Below, in pieces: positions 43,008 to 51,562 of a DNA stretch of 57,280 nt (position 1 is its first letter; each line of letters begins with the position of its first letter). This stretch comes from Candidatus Dormiibacterota bacterium (GTDB taxonomy: Bacteria > Chloroflexota > Dormibacteria > Dormibacterales > Dormibacteraceae). The translations under genes were made by a program, and so were the position numbers. The notes beneath the pieces were generated by a model. The model ran no database searches. It had not been told where the DNA came from and worked only from the letters and a program-made list of their open reading frames with translations. The stretch lies in NCBI GenBank assembly GCA_955652675.1, contig CATPBP010000086.1:1-57280 (forward strand). The letters are read 5' to 3'.

Positions 43008-44003
43008 CTAAACAGCTGCCGGCGCCTTCTTTCCAACCAACCGGAGAGCCTGCCGAACTATGTCGTCCACAGATGGAATGGCCGCGCGCTCCAGGTCCTT
43101 GGCGTACGGCATGGGCACCTCGGCCCCGCCCAGCCTCGCCACGGGCGCGTCCAGGTAGTCGAAGCACCGCTCCTGCAGCCCGGCCGCGATCTCCGCGCCC
43201 ACCCCGTAGGTCGGCCAGCCTTCCTCGATGACGAGGCAGCGGCCCGTGCGCTTCACAGAGTCGCCGAGCGTCTTCCAGTCCAGAGGCCGGATGGAACGGA
43301 GGTCTATCCACTCCGCGTCCACGTCCTCCTCCTCGAGCCGCTGGGCCGCGATGCCTGCAAGCACCGCCTGTCTCGACACGCCCACGATGGTCACGTCGCG
43401 TCCCGAGCGGCGCACCGCCGCCTCCCCGATGGGGGTCGTGTAGTCACCGTCGGGGACCTCGCCGCGGAGGTTGTAGAGGCTCATGCTCTCCATGAACATG
43501 ACTGGGTTGTCGGTGCGAATCGCCGACTTGAGGAGGCCCTTGGCGTCCTCTGGCGTGGTGGGGGAGACAACGAGCAGCCCGGGTATGAACCCGTAGAGAA
43601 CCTCGAAGCTGTGGGAGTGCTGCGAGGAGAGCTGGTGGCCTGCCCCCCCGGGCAGCCGCATGACCAGCGGCACGGTGGTCTCTCCGCCGAACATGTAGCG
43701 GATCTTCGCCGCGTTCTGTACGACCTGGTCGAAGGCCAGCAGAGAGAAGTTCACGGTCATCATCTCGACAACCGGACGCAGGCCGGACATGGCGGCCCCG
43801 ATGGCGCAGCCCACGATCGCCTCCTCGGCGATCGGGGCGTCGACCACCCGCATGGCCCCGAAGCGGTCCAGGAGACCCTCCGTCACCCGGTAGGCGCCGC
43901 CGAAGACGCCGATGTCCTCGCCGATCAGGAAGATCTTCTCGTCGCGCTCCATCTCCTCCAGGAGGGCTTCCCGGAGGGCGGCGCGAAACAGCTTCTCAGG
44001 CAT
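43008..44003 (-). CDS. pdhB: Pyruvate/2-oxoacid dehydrogenase E1 component, beta subunit
   Basis: A 331-residue E1-beta. Motifs include FLIGEDIGVFGGAY, DAPIAEEAIVG, the RLPGGAGHQLSSQHSHS loop and DLRSIRPLDW; length is normal. With the alpha part of the upstream fusion it decarboxylates pyruvate or a related 2-oxoacid and loads acetyl on E2. ATG 44003 overlaps the end of the fusion gene by 8 bases; the upstream open frame is a shadow. An 84-base gap with a leader ORF separates it from pdhC. Confidence 0.95.
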   Translation of the reverse strand: MPEKLFRAALREALLEEMERDEKIFLIGEDIGVFGGAYRVTEGLLDRFGAMRVVDAPIAEEAIVGCAIGAAMSGLRPVVEMMTVNFSLLAFDQVVQNAAKIRYMFGGETTVPLVMRLPGGAGHQLSSQHSHSFEVLYGFIPGLLVVSPTTPEDAKGLLKSAIRTDNPVMFMESMSLYNLRGEVPDGDYTTPIGEAAVRRSGRDVTIVGVSRQAVLAGIAAQRLEEEDVDAEWIDLRSIRPLDWKTLGDSVKRTGRCLVIEEGWPTYGVGAEIAAGLQERCFDYLDAPVARLGGAEVPMPYAKDLERAAIPSVDDIVRQALRLVGKKAPAAV

Positions 44004-46512
44004 TGGTGGTCTCCCATTCGCCGGCGTACACGTACCGGTAGAGCTCTTCGGGCTTGGGGGTGGGGCTCTCGTCGGAGAACTTGACGATCTCCTCCACCTC
44101 CTTGTCCACCTCGGCCTGCACCTTCTCCAGGTCCTCCTTGGAGGCAACCCCGGCGTCCAGCAGCTGCTGTTCGAAGCGCAGCACGGGATCCTCGTGACGC
44201 CAGCGCTCCTTCTCCTCGTCCGAGCGGTACTTGTCAGGGTCGACGACGGAGTGGCCCTTGGAGCGGTAGTTGACCGCCTCGATGAAGCGCGGTTGGGAAT
44301 CGGCGCGGGTCTTCTCTACGACCTCGCTCGTCCGCCGCATCACCTCCAGAAGGTCGTTGCCGTCGATGCGCACCGACTCCATGTCGTAGGCGCAGGCTTT
44401 CTTGTAGATCTCCTTGACGGCGGAGGCGCGTTCGACCGCGGTTCCCATCCCGTACTGGTTGTTGATGCAGTACCAGACCACGGGGAGCTCGAACACCTTG
44501 GAGAAGTTGAGCGACTCGTGGAAGGATCCGATGTTGGTCGCGCCGTCCCCGAACATGCAGAAGACGACGTCCTTCGCGCGCTGGTACTTGATGGCGAAGC
44601 CGGCGCCGACGGCCAGCGGGAGGTGGCCGCCCACGATTCCGTAGCCGCCCATGAACCGGTGCTTCATGTCGAAGATGTGCATCGAGCCGCCGCGGCCGTG
44701 CGCGACGCCGCCTTCGCGGCCGAAGAGCTCCGCCATCACGGCCCGGGGGTCCACGCCGCGGGCGATAGCGTGCCCGTGCTCCCGATAGCTGGTGTAGATG
44801 TAGTCCCCGGCCTTGAGCGGCAGGATGCCGCCGACCACTGTGGCTTCCTCACCCAGGTTCAGGTGGCAGTAGCCGCCGATCTTGGCCTTGGTGTACTCGA
44901 TCTGGGCGCGCTCCTCGAAGCGGCGGATCAGGAACATCAGCCGGTAGAGCCGGATCAGCTCGTCCCGGTTCTTCTTCTTCAGCTCGAGGCGCCCGACGTC
45001 GACCGACTCCGCGGGCGGTTCGGGCTCGGGCAGGCCGGTCTTGAGTGGCTTCTCCTCAACTGAACGTGCCACAGAGCTCTCCTTGGGTGCTTGTGATGCG
45101 GCCTGGGCGGGCGCTGCCGCGGGTCGCTTTCGGTTCTGCGCGTGAATGGCCCGGCCGTCGGCGGCCAGCGCGGCCTCCATCAGGGATTCCGCGAGGGTGG
45201 GGTGGGCGTGCATTGTCAGTTCGAGGTCGTGGAGCTTCAGGCGCTGCTGCACGGCCAGGGTCGCTTCGGCGATGACGTCGGTCACCCGGGGACCCACCAT
45301 GTGGACGCCCAGGATGCTGTCGTCCCGCGCATCGGCTACGACCTTGATCGCCCCCTCGGTCTGGCCCAGGGTCAGCGCCCGACCCGAGGCGGCGAATGGG
45401 AAGCGCCCCACCTTGACCTCCAGGCCGCGCTCCTTGGCCTCCTTCTCGCCGAGGCCGACGTGGGCTATCTCGGGATCGGTGTAGACGCAGTTCGGCGCGG
45501 CGTGGTAATCGACAGCCCGGTCGCCCTCGCCACAGATGTTCTCTACGGCGCAGACGCCCTCGTAGGAGGCGACGTGGGCCAGCATGATGCCACCGATCAC
45601 ATCGCCGATCGCCCAGATGCCGTGGACGCTGGTGCGCATGTGGTCGTCGACCGTGACATGGCCCTTCTCGGTCTCGACGCCGGCGTCCTCCAGGCCCAGG
45701 CCGTCTGTGTACGGCTGGCGGCCGGTGGCTCGCAGGACGACTGGCGTGCGGACCTCCTCTTGCTCGTCGCCGACGGTGAACCTGACCGTCAGCCCCGAGC
45801 TGCCCTTCTCGACCGACTCGACTCGGGCCTGGGTATGGATCACGCCGCCGATCCGCTCGAAGTGCTTGCGGTACATGCCGACCAGGTCCGATTCGACCAT
45901 GGGCAGGATCTGAGGCAGCATCTCGATCACCGTCACCTTGGTTCCCAGGGCCGCGTAGAGGGCGCCCCACTCCATGCCCACCACTCCACCGCCGATCACG
46001 GTCATCGCCTCGGGAACCTCACGAAGCTCGAGAATCCCGTCCGAGTCGATGGTGTGCTCGATACCGGGGATCGGGGGAGTGCTCGCCACCGATCCGGTCG
46101 CGATGAGCAGGTTGCCCGCCTGGTAGGCCTGGCCGTCGACAGAGAAGCGGCCCGGCTTCTCGAGCCGGCCGTGGCCCCGCAGGACCTCGACACCGGCGGC
46201 CTTGAGCAGGCCCTCGACGCCCTTCACGAGCTGGTCGACGACCTGCACCCGGCGCTCCTGGGCCGCGTTCATGTCGAAACGCACCGACTCGGCCACGACG
46301 CCGAAGCGCCGGCCTTCGTTGGCGACAAGGGAGTAAAGCTCGGAAGACTGCAGCAGCGCCTTGGTGGGGATGCAGCCCTTCACCAGGCAGGTGCCGCCCA
46401 TCCGTTCCTTCTCGACGATGGAGACGCGGCCGCCAAGCTGGGCAGCGCGTATGGCGGCAACATAGCCGCCCGGACCGCCGCCGATCACGGCCACGTCAAA
46501 GCTCTCGGGCAC
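43996..46512 (-). CDS. Fused dihydrolipoyl dehydrogenase (E3) and E1-alpha subunit
   Basis: One uninterrupted 838-residue ORF. Residues 1-~450 are E3: FAD motif GGGPGGY (11-17), redox disulfide Cys42/Cys47 in GGTCLVKGCIPTK, NAD domain VIGGGVVGMEWG, and the His/Glu region MHAHPTLAES. A Pro/Ala/Glu-rich linker (~455-510) leads to E1-alpha, with REHGHAIARGV and the thiamine diphosphate motif GDGATNIGSFHES ending in NN. E3 and E1-alpha are normally separate proteins. Within the linker, AAGGAG (45084-45079) stands 6 bases before an in-frame GTG (45072), so a separate 358-residue E1-alpha may also be made. Start GTG 46512 follows GAGGA. Confidence 0.92.
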   Translation of the reverse strand: MPESFDVAVIGGGPGGYVAAIRAAQLGGRVSIVEKERMGGTCLVKGCIPTKALLQSSELYSLVANEGRRFGVVAESVRFDMNAAQERRVQVVDQLVKGVEGLLKAAGVEVLRGHGRLEKPGRFSVDGQAYQAGNLLIATGSVASTPPIPGIEHTIDSDGILELREVPEAMTVIGGGVVGMEWGALYAALGTKVTVIEMLPQILPMVESDLVGMYRKHFERIGGVIHTQARVESVEKGSSGLTVRFTVGDEQEEVRTPVVLRATGRQPYTDGLGLEDAGVETEKGHVTVDDHMRTSVHGIWAIGDVIGGIMLAHVASYEGVCAVENICGEGDRAVDYHAAPNCVYTDPEIAHVGLGEKEAKERGLEVKVGRFPFAASGRALTLGQTEGAIKVVADARDDSILGVHMVGPRVTDVIAEATLAVQQRLKLHDLELTMHAHPTLAESLMEAALAADGRAIHAQNRKRPAAAPAQAASQAPKESSVARSVEEKPLKTGLPEPEPPAESVDVGRLELKKKNRDELIRLYRLMFLIRRFEERAQIEYTKAKIGGYCHLNLGEEATVVGGILPLKAGDYIYTSYREHGHAIARGVDPRAVMAELFGREGGVAHGRGGSMHIFDMKHRFMGGYGIVGGHLPLAVGAGFAIKYQRAKDVVFCMFGDGATNIGSFHESLNFSKVFELPVVWYCINNQYGMGTAVERASAVKEIYKKACAYDMESVRIDGNDLLEVMRRTSEVVEKTRADSQPRFIEAVNYRSKGHSVVDPDKYRSDEEKERWRHEDPVLRFEQQLLDAGVASKEDLEKVQAEVDKEVEEIVKFSDESPTPKPEELYRYVYAGEWETTNA
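45072..45084 (-). promoter_or_regulatory. Internal ribosome-binding site for free E1-alpha
   Basis: AAGGAG (45084-45079), 6-base spacer, GTG (45072), in frame inside the E3-E1alpha linker. Strong Shine-Dalgarno sequences inside genes are rare in this window, which makes internal initiation plausible. Confidence 0.5.
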
Positions 46513-46548
46513 AGTTATTCCTCAGGTCTATGGCGGTATCAATTCACT

Positions 46549-48351
46549 TTATCGCTTCTCGGGGCCGCCGGTTCCGACCCGCGCCGCTTGCATCCGCAGC
46601 CCGTCCGGGAGGTAGCGGTTGGTGATGGGCATGCGGCGGTCTCGCCCGAACGCCCGGGGCGTGATCTTGATGCCGGGCGCGCCCTGCCGCCGCTTGTACT
46701 CGCTGCCGTCGACCAGGGCGATGACCCGGCGCACGATCTCCGGGTCGTACCCCTCCGCGACGAGCTCCTCGAAGCTGCGGTCCTCCTCCACGTACCCCTG
46801 CAGGATGGGGTCGAGCACCTCGTAGGGCGGCAGGCTGTCGGAGTCGCGCTGGCCCTCCCGCAGCTCCGCCGAGGGGGGCTTTTCGAGGACCCGGCGGGGG
46901 ATCACCTCGCCATTCAGGGAGTTCCGGTACCGGGCCAGCTCATAGACCGTCGTCTTCAGGATGTCCTTCAGGACCGCGAAGCCGCCCGCCATATCCCCAT
47001 AGAGCGTGCAGTAGCCGGTGGCCAGCTCGGACTTGTTCCCGGTGGTGAGCACCATCCAGCCGAACTTGTTGCTGAGCGCCATCAGGATGTTGCCCCGGAT
47101 CCGGGCCTGGATGTTCTCCTCGGCCAGTCCGCGCTCCTTCCCGGCGAAGGCATCCGCCAGGGCCTCGTCGTAGGCCTCGGCAGGCTTTTCGATCGGAATG
47201 GTGAGGGTCCGGATGCCCAACGCCTCAGCCAGCAGCTCGGCGTCTTCCAGGCTCTCCCGAGAGGTGAACCGGGAGGGCATCAGGACCCCGACGACGTTGT
47301 CCTTGCCGAGCGCGTCGACCGCCACGGCGGCAGTCAGCGCAGAGTCGATGCCGCCGGAAAGGCCAAGCACCACCTCATCGAAGATCCCCGACTTACGGAC
47401 GTAGTCGACGGTGCCGGTCACCAGCGCCGTGTAGACCTCGGCGGGTCCCTCCAGGGGCGTGTTGAGCGGGTTCTGCCTGCGACCGTCGTGGGCGGCCGGG
47501 GTCTCCTCGCTGACCACCACCTCCGAGACCTGGAGGTCGAAGTGGAGCGGCATCGACGCCTCCTTGCGGAGCCGCGTGTCGCGCAGCCGCTCGCCGAAGA
47601 CTGACCCGATGTCGAGGTCGGCCACCAGCAGCTCCTCCCGGAACGAGGACGCATGGGCCATCAGGGTTCCCTCCGGGCCGAAGACCAGGCTGTTCCCGTC
47701 GAAGACGAGCTCGTCCTGGCCGCCGACCAGGTTGACCCAGCCCAGGAAGGCTCGGGCGTCCATGGCACGGGTCGCGATCATGGTCTCGCGCGAGGCCCGC
47801 TTGCCTCGGTGATAGGGCGAGCCGTTGATGTTGATGAGGAGCTGGGCGCCGGCCGTGGCCTGGACCGAGATGGGGCCGGCCGGGTACCAGGCGTCTTCAC
47901 AGATCGAGACCCCGATGCGCACGCCGCCCAGCTCGAAGATCGGGCTCCGCCGCCCCCTCTGGAAGTAGCGCTCCTCGTCGAAAACGCCGTAGTTGGGCAG
48001 GTACACCTTGTGGTAGACGCCGTACAGGCTGCCCTCGTAGGCGAAGAAGGCGGCGTTGTGGATGTCGGTGTCCAGGTCGACGAAGCCGCCGATGACGGCG
48101 ATCCCCTGGCTGGCCTCCACCACCCGGTCCCGGTAGCGCAGGTTGTCCCGGATGAAGGACGGCTTCAGGAGCAGGTCCTCGGGCGGGTAGCCGGGAAGCG
48201 CCAGCTCAGGGAAGACGACGAGGTCGGCGCCCTCGTCCCGCGCCCGCCCGATCCACTCCAGCACGAGGGCGGTGTTGCCCTCCAGGTCGCCGACCGTCGA
48301 GTTCATCTGAGCCAGGGCCAGCCGCAGGGGACGGGCCAGGTGGATGTCCAC
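46549..48351 (-). CDS. nadE: Glutamine-dependent NAD+ synthetase
   Basis: A 600-residue two-domain enzyme making NAD from deamido-NAD. The N-terminal nitrilase-type glutaminase (residues ~10-280) has the catalytic triad in FPELALPGYP (Glu), HKVYLPNYG (Lys) and VSICEDAW (Cys). The C-terminal synthetase has the PP-loop GLSGGIDSALTAAVA. GTG 48351 follows GGGAGGAGA. It lies 36 bases before the E3-E1alpha gene on the same strand, so NAD supply and the NAD-using pyruvate dehydrogenase complex are likely co-transcribed. Confidence 0.95.
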   Translation of the reverse strand: MDIHLARPLRLALAQMNSTVGDLEGNTALVLEWIGRARDEGADLVVFPELALPGYPPEDLLLKPSFIRDNLRYRDRVVEASQGIAVIGGFVDLDTDIHNAAFFAYEGSLYGVYHKVYLPNYGVFDEERYFQRGRRSPIFELGGVRIGVSICEDAWYPAGPISVQATAGAQLLININGSPYHRGKRASRETMIATRAMDARAFLGWVNLVGGQDELVFDGNSLVFGPEGTLMAHASSFREELLVADLDIGSVFGERLRDTRLRKEASMPLHFDLQVSEVVVSEETPAAHDGRRQNPLNTPLEGPAEVYTALVTGTVDYVRKSGIFDEVVLGLSGGIDSALTAAVAVDALGKDNVVGVLMPSRFTSRESLEDAELLAEALGIRTLTIPIEKPAEAYDEALADAFAGKERGLAEENIQARIRGNILMALSNKFGWMVLTTGNKSELATGYCTLYGDMAGGFAVLKDILKTTVYELARYRNSLNGEVIPRRVLEKPPSAELREGQRDSDSLPPYEVLDPILQGYVEEDRSFEELVAEGYDPEIVRRVIALVDGSEYKRRQGAPGIKITPRAFGRDRRMPITNRYLPDGLRMQAARVGTGGPEKR

Positions 48352-48380
48352 GCCTCAATTCTCCTCCCTTGGCCGAACGG

Positions 48381-48397
48381 GATAATGAGGGCCGATG
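48381..48397 (+). promoter_or_regulatory. Leaderless promoter of the sulfur-carrier operon
   Basis: GATAAT (48381-48386) ends 8 bases before the ATG at 48395. It is divergent from and close to the start of nadE. Confidence 0.5.
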
Positions 48398-48592
48398 CGC
48401 GTCACCATCCTGCCCGACCGGGAGGTGAGGGAGGTCGATGCTCGCAGCGTCGGCGAGCTGCTGAAGACCCTGGGCCTGCACAGGGACGCACACCTGGTGG
48501 TGCGGGGACAGGACATACTCACCTCCGACGTGTCCCTCTCGGAGGCGGACCAGATCGAGGTCTGGCCGGTGATCAGCGGCGGCCGGCGCTGA
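48395..48592 (+). CDS. Ubiquitin-like (MoaD/ThiS) sulfur carrier ending in GGRR
   Basis: A 65-residue beta-grasp protein. Strands MRVTILPDREVREV and the VRGQDILTSDVSLSEAD segment match ThiS/MoaD/TtuB carriers. These need a free C-terminal Gly-Gly, but here the chain ends VISGGRR, so two Arg must be removed before activation. The stop overlaps the ATG of an NcsA/TtuA-type gene (TGATG), pointing to tRNA 2-thiolation, like TtuB with TtuA in Thermus. The JAMM protease at 30469 is a candidate trimming enzyme. Confidence 0.85.
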   Translation: MRVTILPDREVREVDARSVGELLKTLGLHRDAHLVVRGQDILTSDVSLSEADQIEVWPVISGGRR

Positions 48593-49530
48593 TGCGCTGC
48601 CACGCGTGCCGCGGCCCCGCCAACGTGGAGATCCGGCGCAGCCGGACGGCCTACTGCGCCCGCTGCTACCCGGCCTGGTTCCGAACCCAGGTGCAGGAGC
48701 GGATCGACCACGAGCGGATGTTCCGGCGTGACCAGGGAATCCTGGTCGCGGTCTCCGGCGGCAAGGACTCGCTGGCCCTCTGGCACGCCCTCACCGAGCT
48801 CGGCTACAGAGCGGACGGTATGTACATCAGGCTCGGCATCGGGGACTACTCGCAGCGCTCGCAGGCGAAGTCGGAGGCGTTCGCCAGCGAGCGCGGGCTG
48901 ACGCTGCACCAGGTCGACCTCAAGGAGGCGCAGGGCTTTGCGGTGCCGGACCTGCTGGACACCCGCAGCGGGAAGCCCTGCGCCGCCTGCGGCACCGTCA
49001 AGCGTTACCACTTCAACAAGGTGGCGGCCGACCTGGGCTACGAGGTGGTGGCCACCGGCCACAACCTGGACGACGAGGCCGCCACCCTGTTCGGGAACGT
49101 CATGCACTGGAACGTCGACTACCTGGGGCGGCAGGGCCCGGTGCTGGCGAGCACTCATCCCAAGCTCGTGCGCAAGGTGAAGCCCCTCTACCGGCTCAGC
49201 GAGCGGGAGACCGCGGCCTACGCCATCATCGAGCGCCTCGACTACATCCTCGAGGAGTGCCCGATGGCGAAGGGCGCCAAGTCGCTTGCATACAAGGGCA
49301 TGCTCAACGCGCTGGAGGAGGAGCAGCCCGGCGCCAAGTACGGCTTCCTGGTCGGATTCCTGAAGCAGGGAAGGCACGCCGTCCCGGGGGGCGATTTCGA
49401 CCAGGCGACCGACCTCCGGGAATGCACGCGCTGCGGCCAGCCGACCACCGGGGAGCTCTGCGCCTACTGCAAGATGGCCGATCGTGGGCGCAAGAAGTCG
49501 GCCAGCAAAGCAGCCAAGTACGCCAGGTGA
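48592..49530 (+). CDS. NcsA/TtuA-family tRNA 2-thiolation enzyme
   Basis: A 312-residue ATP-dependent thiolase (TIGR00269/Ncs6-TtuA group). Zinc fingers flank it: CHACRGP with CARC at the N-terminus and CTRCGQPTTGELCAYC at the C-terminus. The PP-loop is SGGKDSLALW. Cysteines in KPCAACGT and EECPMAKG are positioned like the [4Fe-4S] ligands of TtuA, and RYHFNKVA with ATGHNLDDEA completes the fold. It would adenylate a tRNA uridine and insert sulfur delivered by the carrier encoded just before it. ATG 48592 shares one base with the upstream stop; its own stop overlaps pyrF (GTGA). Confidence 0.92.
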   Translation: MRCHACRGPANVEIRRSRTAYCARCYPAWFRTQVQERIDHERMFRRDQGILVAVSGGKDSLALWHALTELGYRADGMYIRLGIGDYSQRSQAKSEAFASERGLTLHQVDLKEAQGFAVPDLLDTRSGKPCAACGTVKRYHFNKVAADLGYEVVATGHNLDDEAATLFGNVMHWNVDYLGRQGPVLASTHPKLVRKVKPLYRLSERETAAYAIIERLDYILEECPMAKGAKSLAYKGMLNALEEEQPGAKYGFLVGFLKQGRHAVPGGDFDQATDLRECTRCGQPTTGELCAYCKMADRGRKKSASKAAKYAR

Positions 49531-50336
49531 CGGGGCTGAGCGCCGGTCCGGGATACTTCGGGCGGCTCCGGGAGGCGATGGTGGCAAACCGCTCGCTGCT
49601 CTGCGTGGGCCTCGACCCGGATCCGGATCGGATCCCCGGCGGCGCGGCGGGCGCGCTGCGTCACTGCCTGGCGGTCGTGGAGGTCACCTCCGAACACGCC
49701 TGCTGCTTCAAGCCGAACGCCGCCTTCTGGGAGCAGTACGGCGCCGACGGCTGGAAGGCTCTGGGCGAGCTGAGGCAGGCGATCCCGGCCGAGATCCCCG
49801 TGCTGCTGGACGCCAAGCGGGGCGACATCGGCAGCACGATGCGGGCCTACGCCAGGGCCGTCTTCGAGACGCTCGGCTTCGACGCAGTGACGGCGAGCCC
49901 CTATCTGGGGGCCGACTCGCTTCGTGAGCTGACGCGCTACTCGACAAAGGGCGTCTACGTCCTTTGCCGAACTTCCAACCCGGGGGCGAGGGACCTGCAG
50001 CACCTGATCGCCGGGGACCGGCCGCTCTACCTCCACGTGGTCCGGCTGGCTGAGGAGGTGGCGCAAGCCGGGAACGTGGCGCTGGTGGTCGGGGCGACCG
50101 CTCCCGAGGAGCTGGCAGAGGTGCGCGCGGCCACCGATCTGCCCTTCCTGGTACCCGGCGTGGGCGCCCAGGGCGGGGACCTCGAGGCGGCCGTGAGAGC
50201 CGCCTGGAACGGCGACCAGGCTTCCTGCCTGGTATCGGTGAGCCGCGCGATCCTCTATGCCGATGACCCCACCGCTGCCGCCGCCGATCTCAAGGTCGCC
50301 ATCAACTCCGCGGTCGCGGCGTTGGCCGGCAGATGA
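49527..50336 (+). CDS. pyrF: Orotidine 5'-phosphate decarboxylase, type 2
   Basis: A 269-residue PyrF of the long type 2 class (as in Myxococcus and actinobacteria). The substrate segment CVGLDPDPDRIP, the KPNAAFWEQYG helix and the catalytic VLLDAKRGDIGST (Asp-x-Lys-x-x-Asp) are intact. It forms UMP in pyrimidine synthesis. No other pyr gene is in the window; its presence here seems to reflect the operon's merging rather than pathway clustering. GTG 49527 overlaps the upstream stop and its stop overlaps the next ATG (ATGA). Confidence 0.94.
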   Translation: MTGLSAGPGYFGRLREAMVANRSLLCVGLDPDPDRIPGGAAGALRHCLAVVEVTSEHACCFKPNAAFWEQYGADGWKALGELRQAIPAEIPVLLDAKRGDIGSTMRAYARAVFETLGFDAVTASPYLGADSLRELTRYSTKGVYVLCRTSNPGARDLQHLIAGDRPLYLHVVRLAEEVAQAGNVALVVGATAPEELAEVRAATDLPFLVPGVGAQGGDLEAAVRAAWNGDQASCLVSVSRAILYADDPTAAAADLKVAINSAVAALAGR

Positions 50337-51562
50337 GCCAGCGGCTGGCCGTCCTGCTCGTGCTGGAGGGCCACATCATCGACTCACTCATGCTCCCCCA
50401 GCTCATGGACATGGTCATGGACCTGGGCGGTGCCTTCGACATCCAGGAGCTGCGGGTCGGCCATCGCAAGACCGACACCTCCTTCTGCCGTGTGGAGGTC
50501 ACGGCCTCTGACCCGGCCACGCTGGACGAGATCGTGCGGCGCGCACGCGAACTGGGGGCGCAGGTGGCCAGCGAGGAGCCGGTTCGGACCGAGGCGGTGA
50601 GCAAGGCCGGCGTCTACCCGGAGGGCTTCTACTCGACCAGCAACATGCCCACCTACGTCCTCCTCAACGGCGGCTGGGTGCCGGTTGAGAAGCAGGAGAT
50701 GGACTGCGCGATCGGAATCGATCGCGAGGCCCACCGAGCCTGGTGCATCCCCTTCTACGAGGCCACCCCAGGGCTGGAGGTCGTAGTCGGTCACCAGGGC
50801 GTCCGGGTGACGCCGATGGAACGCTCCCGGCAGATGGAGATCTTCAGCTTCATGGCCAGCGAGGTGTCGGCCGAGAAGCCGAAGAAGCTCCTCATCGGCA
50901 AGATCGCCGCCGAGATGAAGGCCGTGCGTGCGGAAGGCGGCAAGATCCTGATCGTTTCGGGGCCGGCGGTGGTTCACACTGGCGCTGGCCGGTACCTCTC
51001 CCGGCTGATAGAGCTGGGCTACGTGCAGGTCCTCTTCGCGGGCAACGCCCTGGCGGTGCACGACGTCGAGGCTGCCCTCTTCGGGACCGCCCTGGGCGTG
51101 AACCTGGAAAGCGGCCTCCCCATCGAGCACGGCCACGAGCACCACATGCGGGCCATCAACCGCGTCCGCGGCGCCGGCTCGCTGAGAGCCATGGTCGAGT
51201 CCGGCGAGCTGACCAGTGGCGTCATGAAGACCGCCATCGATCACGGCGTGGAGATAGTCCTGGCCGGCAGCGTCCGGGACGACGGGCCGCTGCCGGACGT
51301 TGTGACGGACATGGGGGATGCCCAAAAGCGCATGCGCGAGGCGGTGACGGACGTGCGCCTCTGCCTGATGCTGGCCACCATGCTCCACTCCATCGCGACG
51401 GGAAACATGCTTCCGGCCCACGTGCGCACGGTCTGCGTGGACATGAACCCTGCCGTGGTGACGAAGCTGGCCGACCGCGGCTCCTGGCAGTCCATCGGGC
51501 TGGTCACGGACGTCGAATCGTTCCTGCGTGAGCTGGCGCAGGTGATAGAGGGCGAGCCATAG
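50333..51562 (+). CDS. TIGR00300 family protein (archaeal-type ornithine cyclodeaminase/LOR-SDH region)
   Basis: A 409-residue protein of the TIGR00300 family, related to archaeal ornithine cyclodeaminase and the C-terminal part of cyanobacterial ArgZ-type enzymes. The N-terminal domain has VLEGHIIDSLMLPQLMD and the dinucleotide-domain part includes ILIVSGPAVVHTGAG and LFAGNALAVHDVEAALFG; HGHEHHMRAINRVR is typical. It probably turns ornithine to proline, or acts on a related amino acid with NAD. It is the fourth gene of the zero-gap operon. Its stop TAG overlaps an ATA of the next gene (ATAG). Confidence 0.82.
   Translation: MSQRLAVLLVLEGHIIDSLMLPQLMDMVMDLGGAFDIQELRVGHRKTDTSFCRVEVTASDPATLDEIVRRARELGAQVASEEPVRTEAVSKAGVYPEGFYSTSNMPTYVLLNGGWVPVEKQEMDCAIGIDREAHRAWCIPFYEATPGLEVVVGHQGVRVTPMERSRQMEIFSFMASEVSAEKPKKLLIGKIAAEMKAVRAEGGKILIVSGPAVVHTGAGRYLSRLIELGYVQVLFAGNALAVHDVEAALFGTALGVNLESGLPIEHGHEHHMRAINRVRGAGSLRAMVESGELTSGVMKTAIDHGVEIVLAGSVRDDGPLPDVVTDMGDAQKRMREAVTDVRLCLMLATMLHSIATGNMLPAHVRTVCVDMNPAVVTKLADRGSWQSIGLVTDVESFLRELAQVIEGEP

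Noticed and set aside
45142-47604. 820-codon plus-strand frame opposite the E3-E1alpha and nadE genes
   Set aside because: Antisense shadow across two conserved genes; no domain recognisable.
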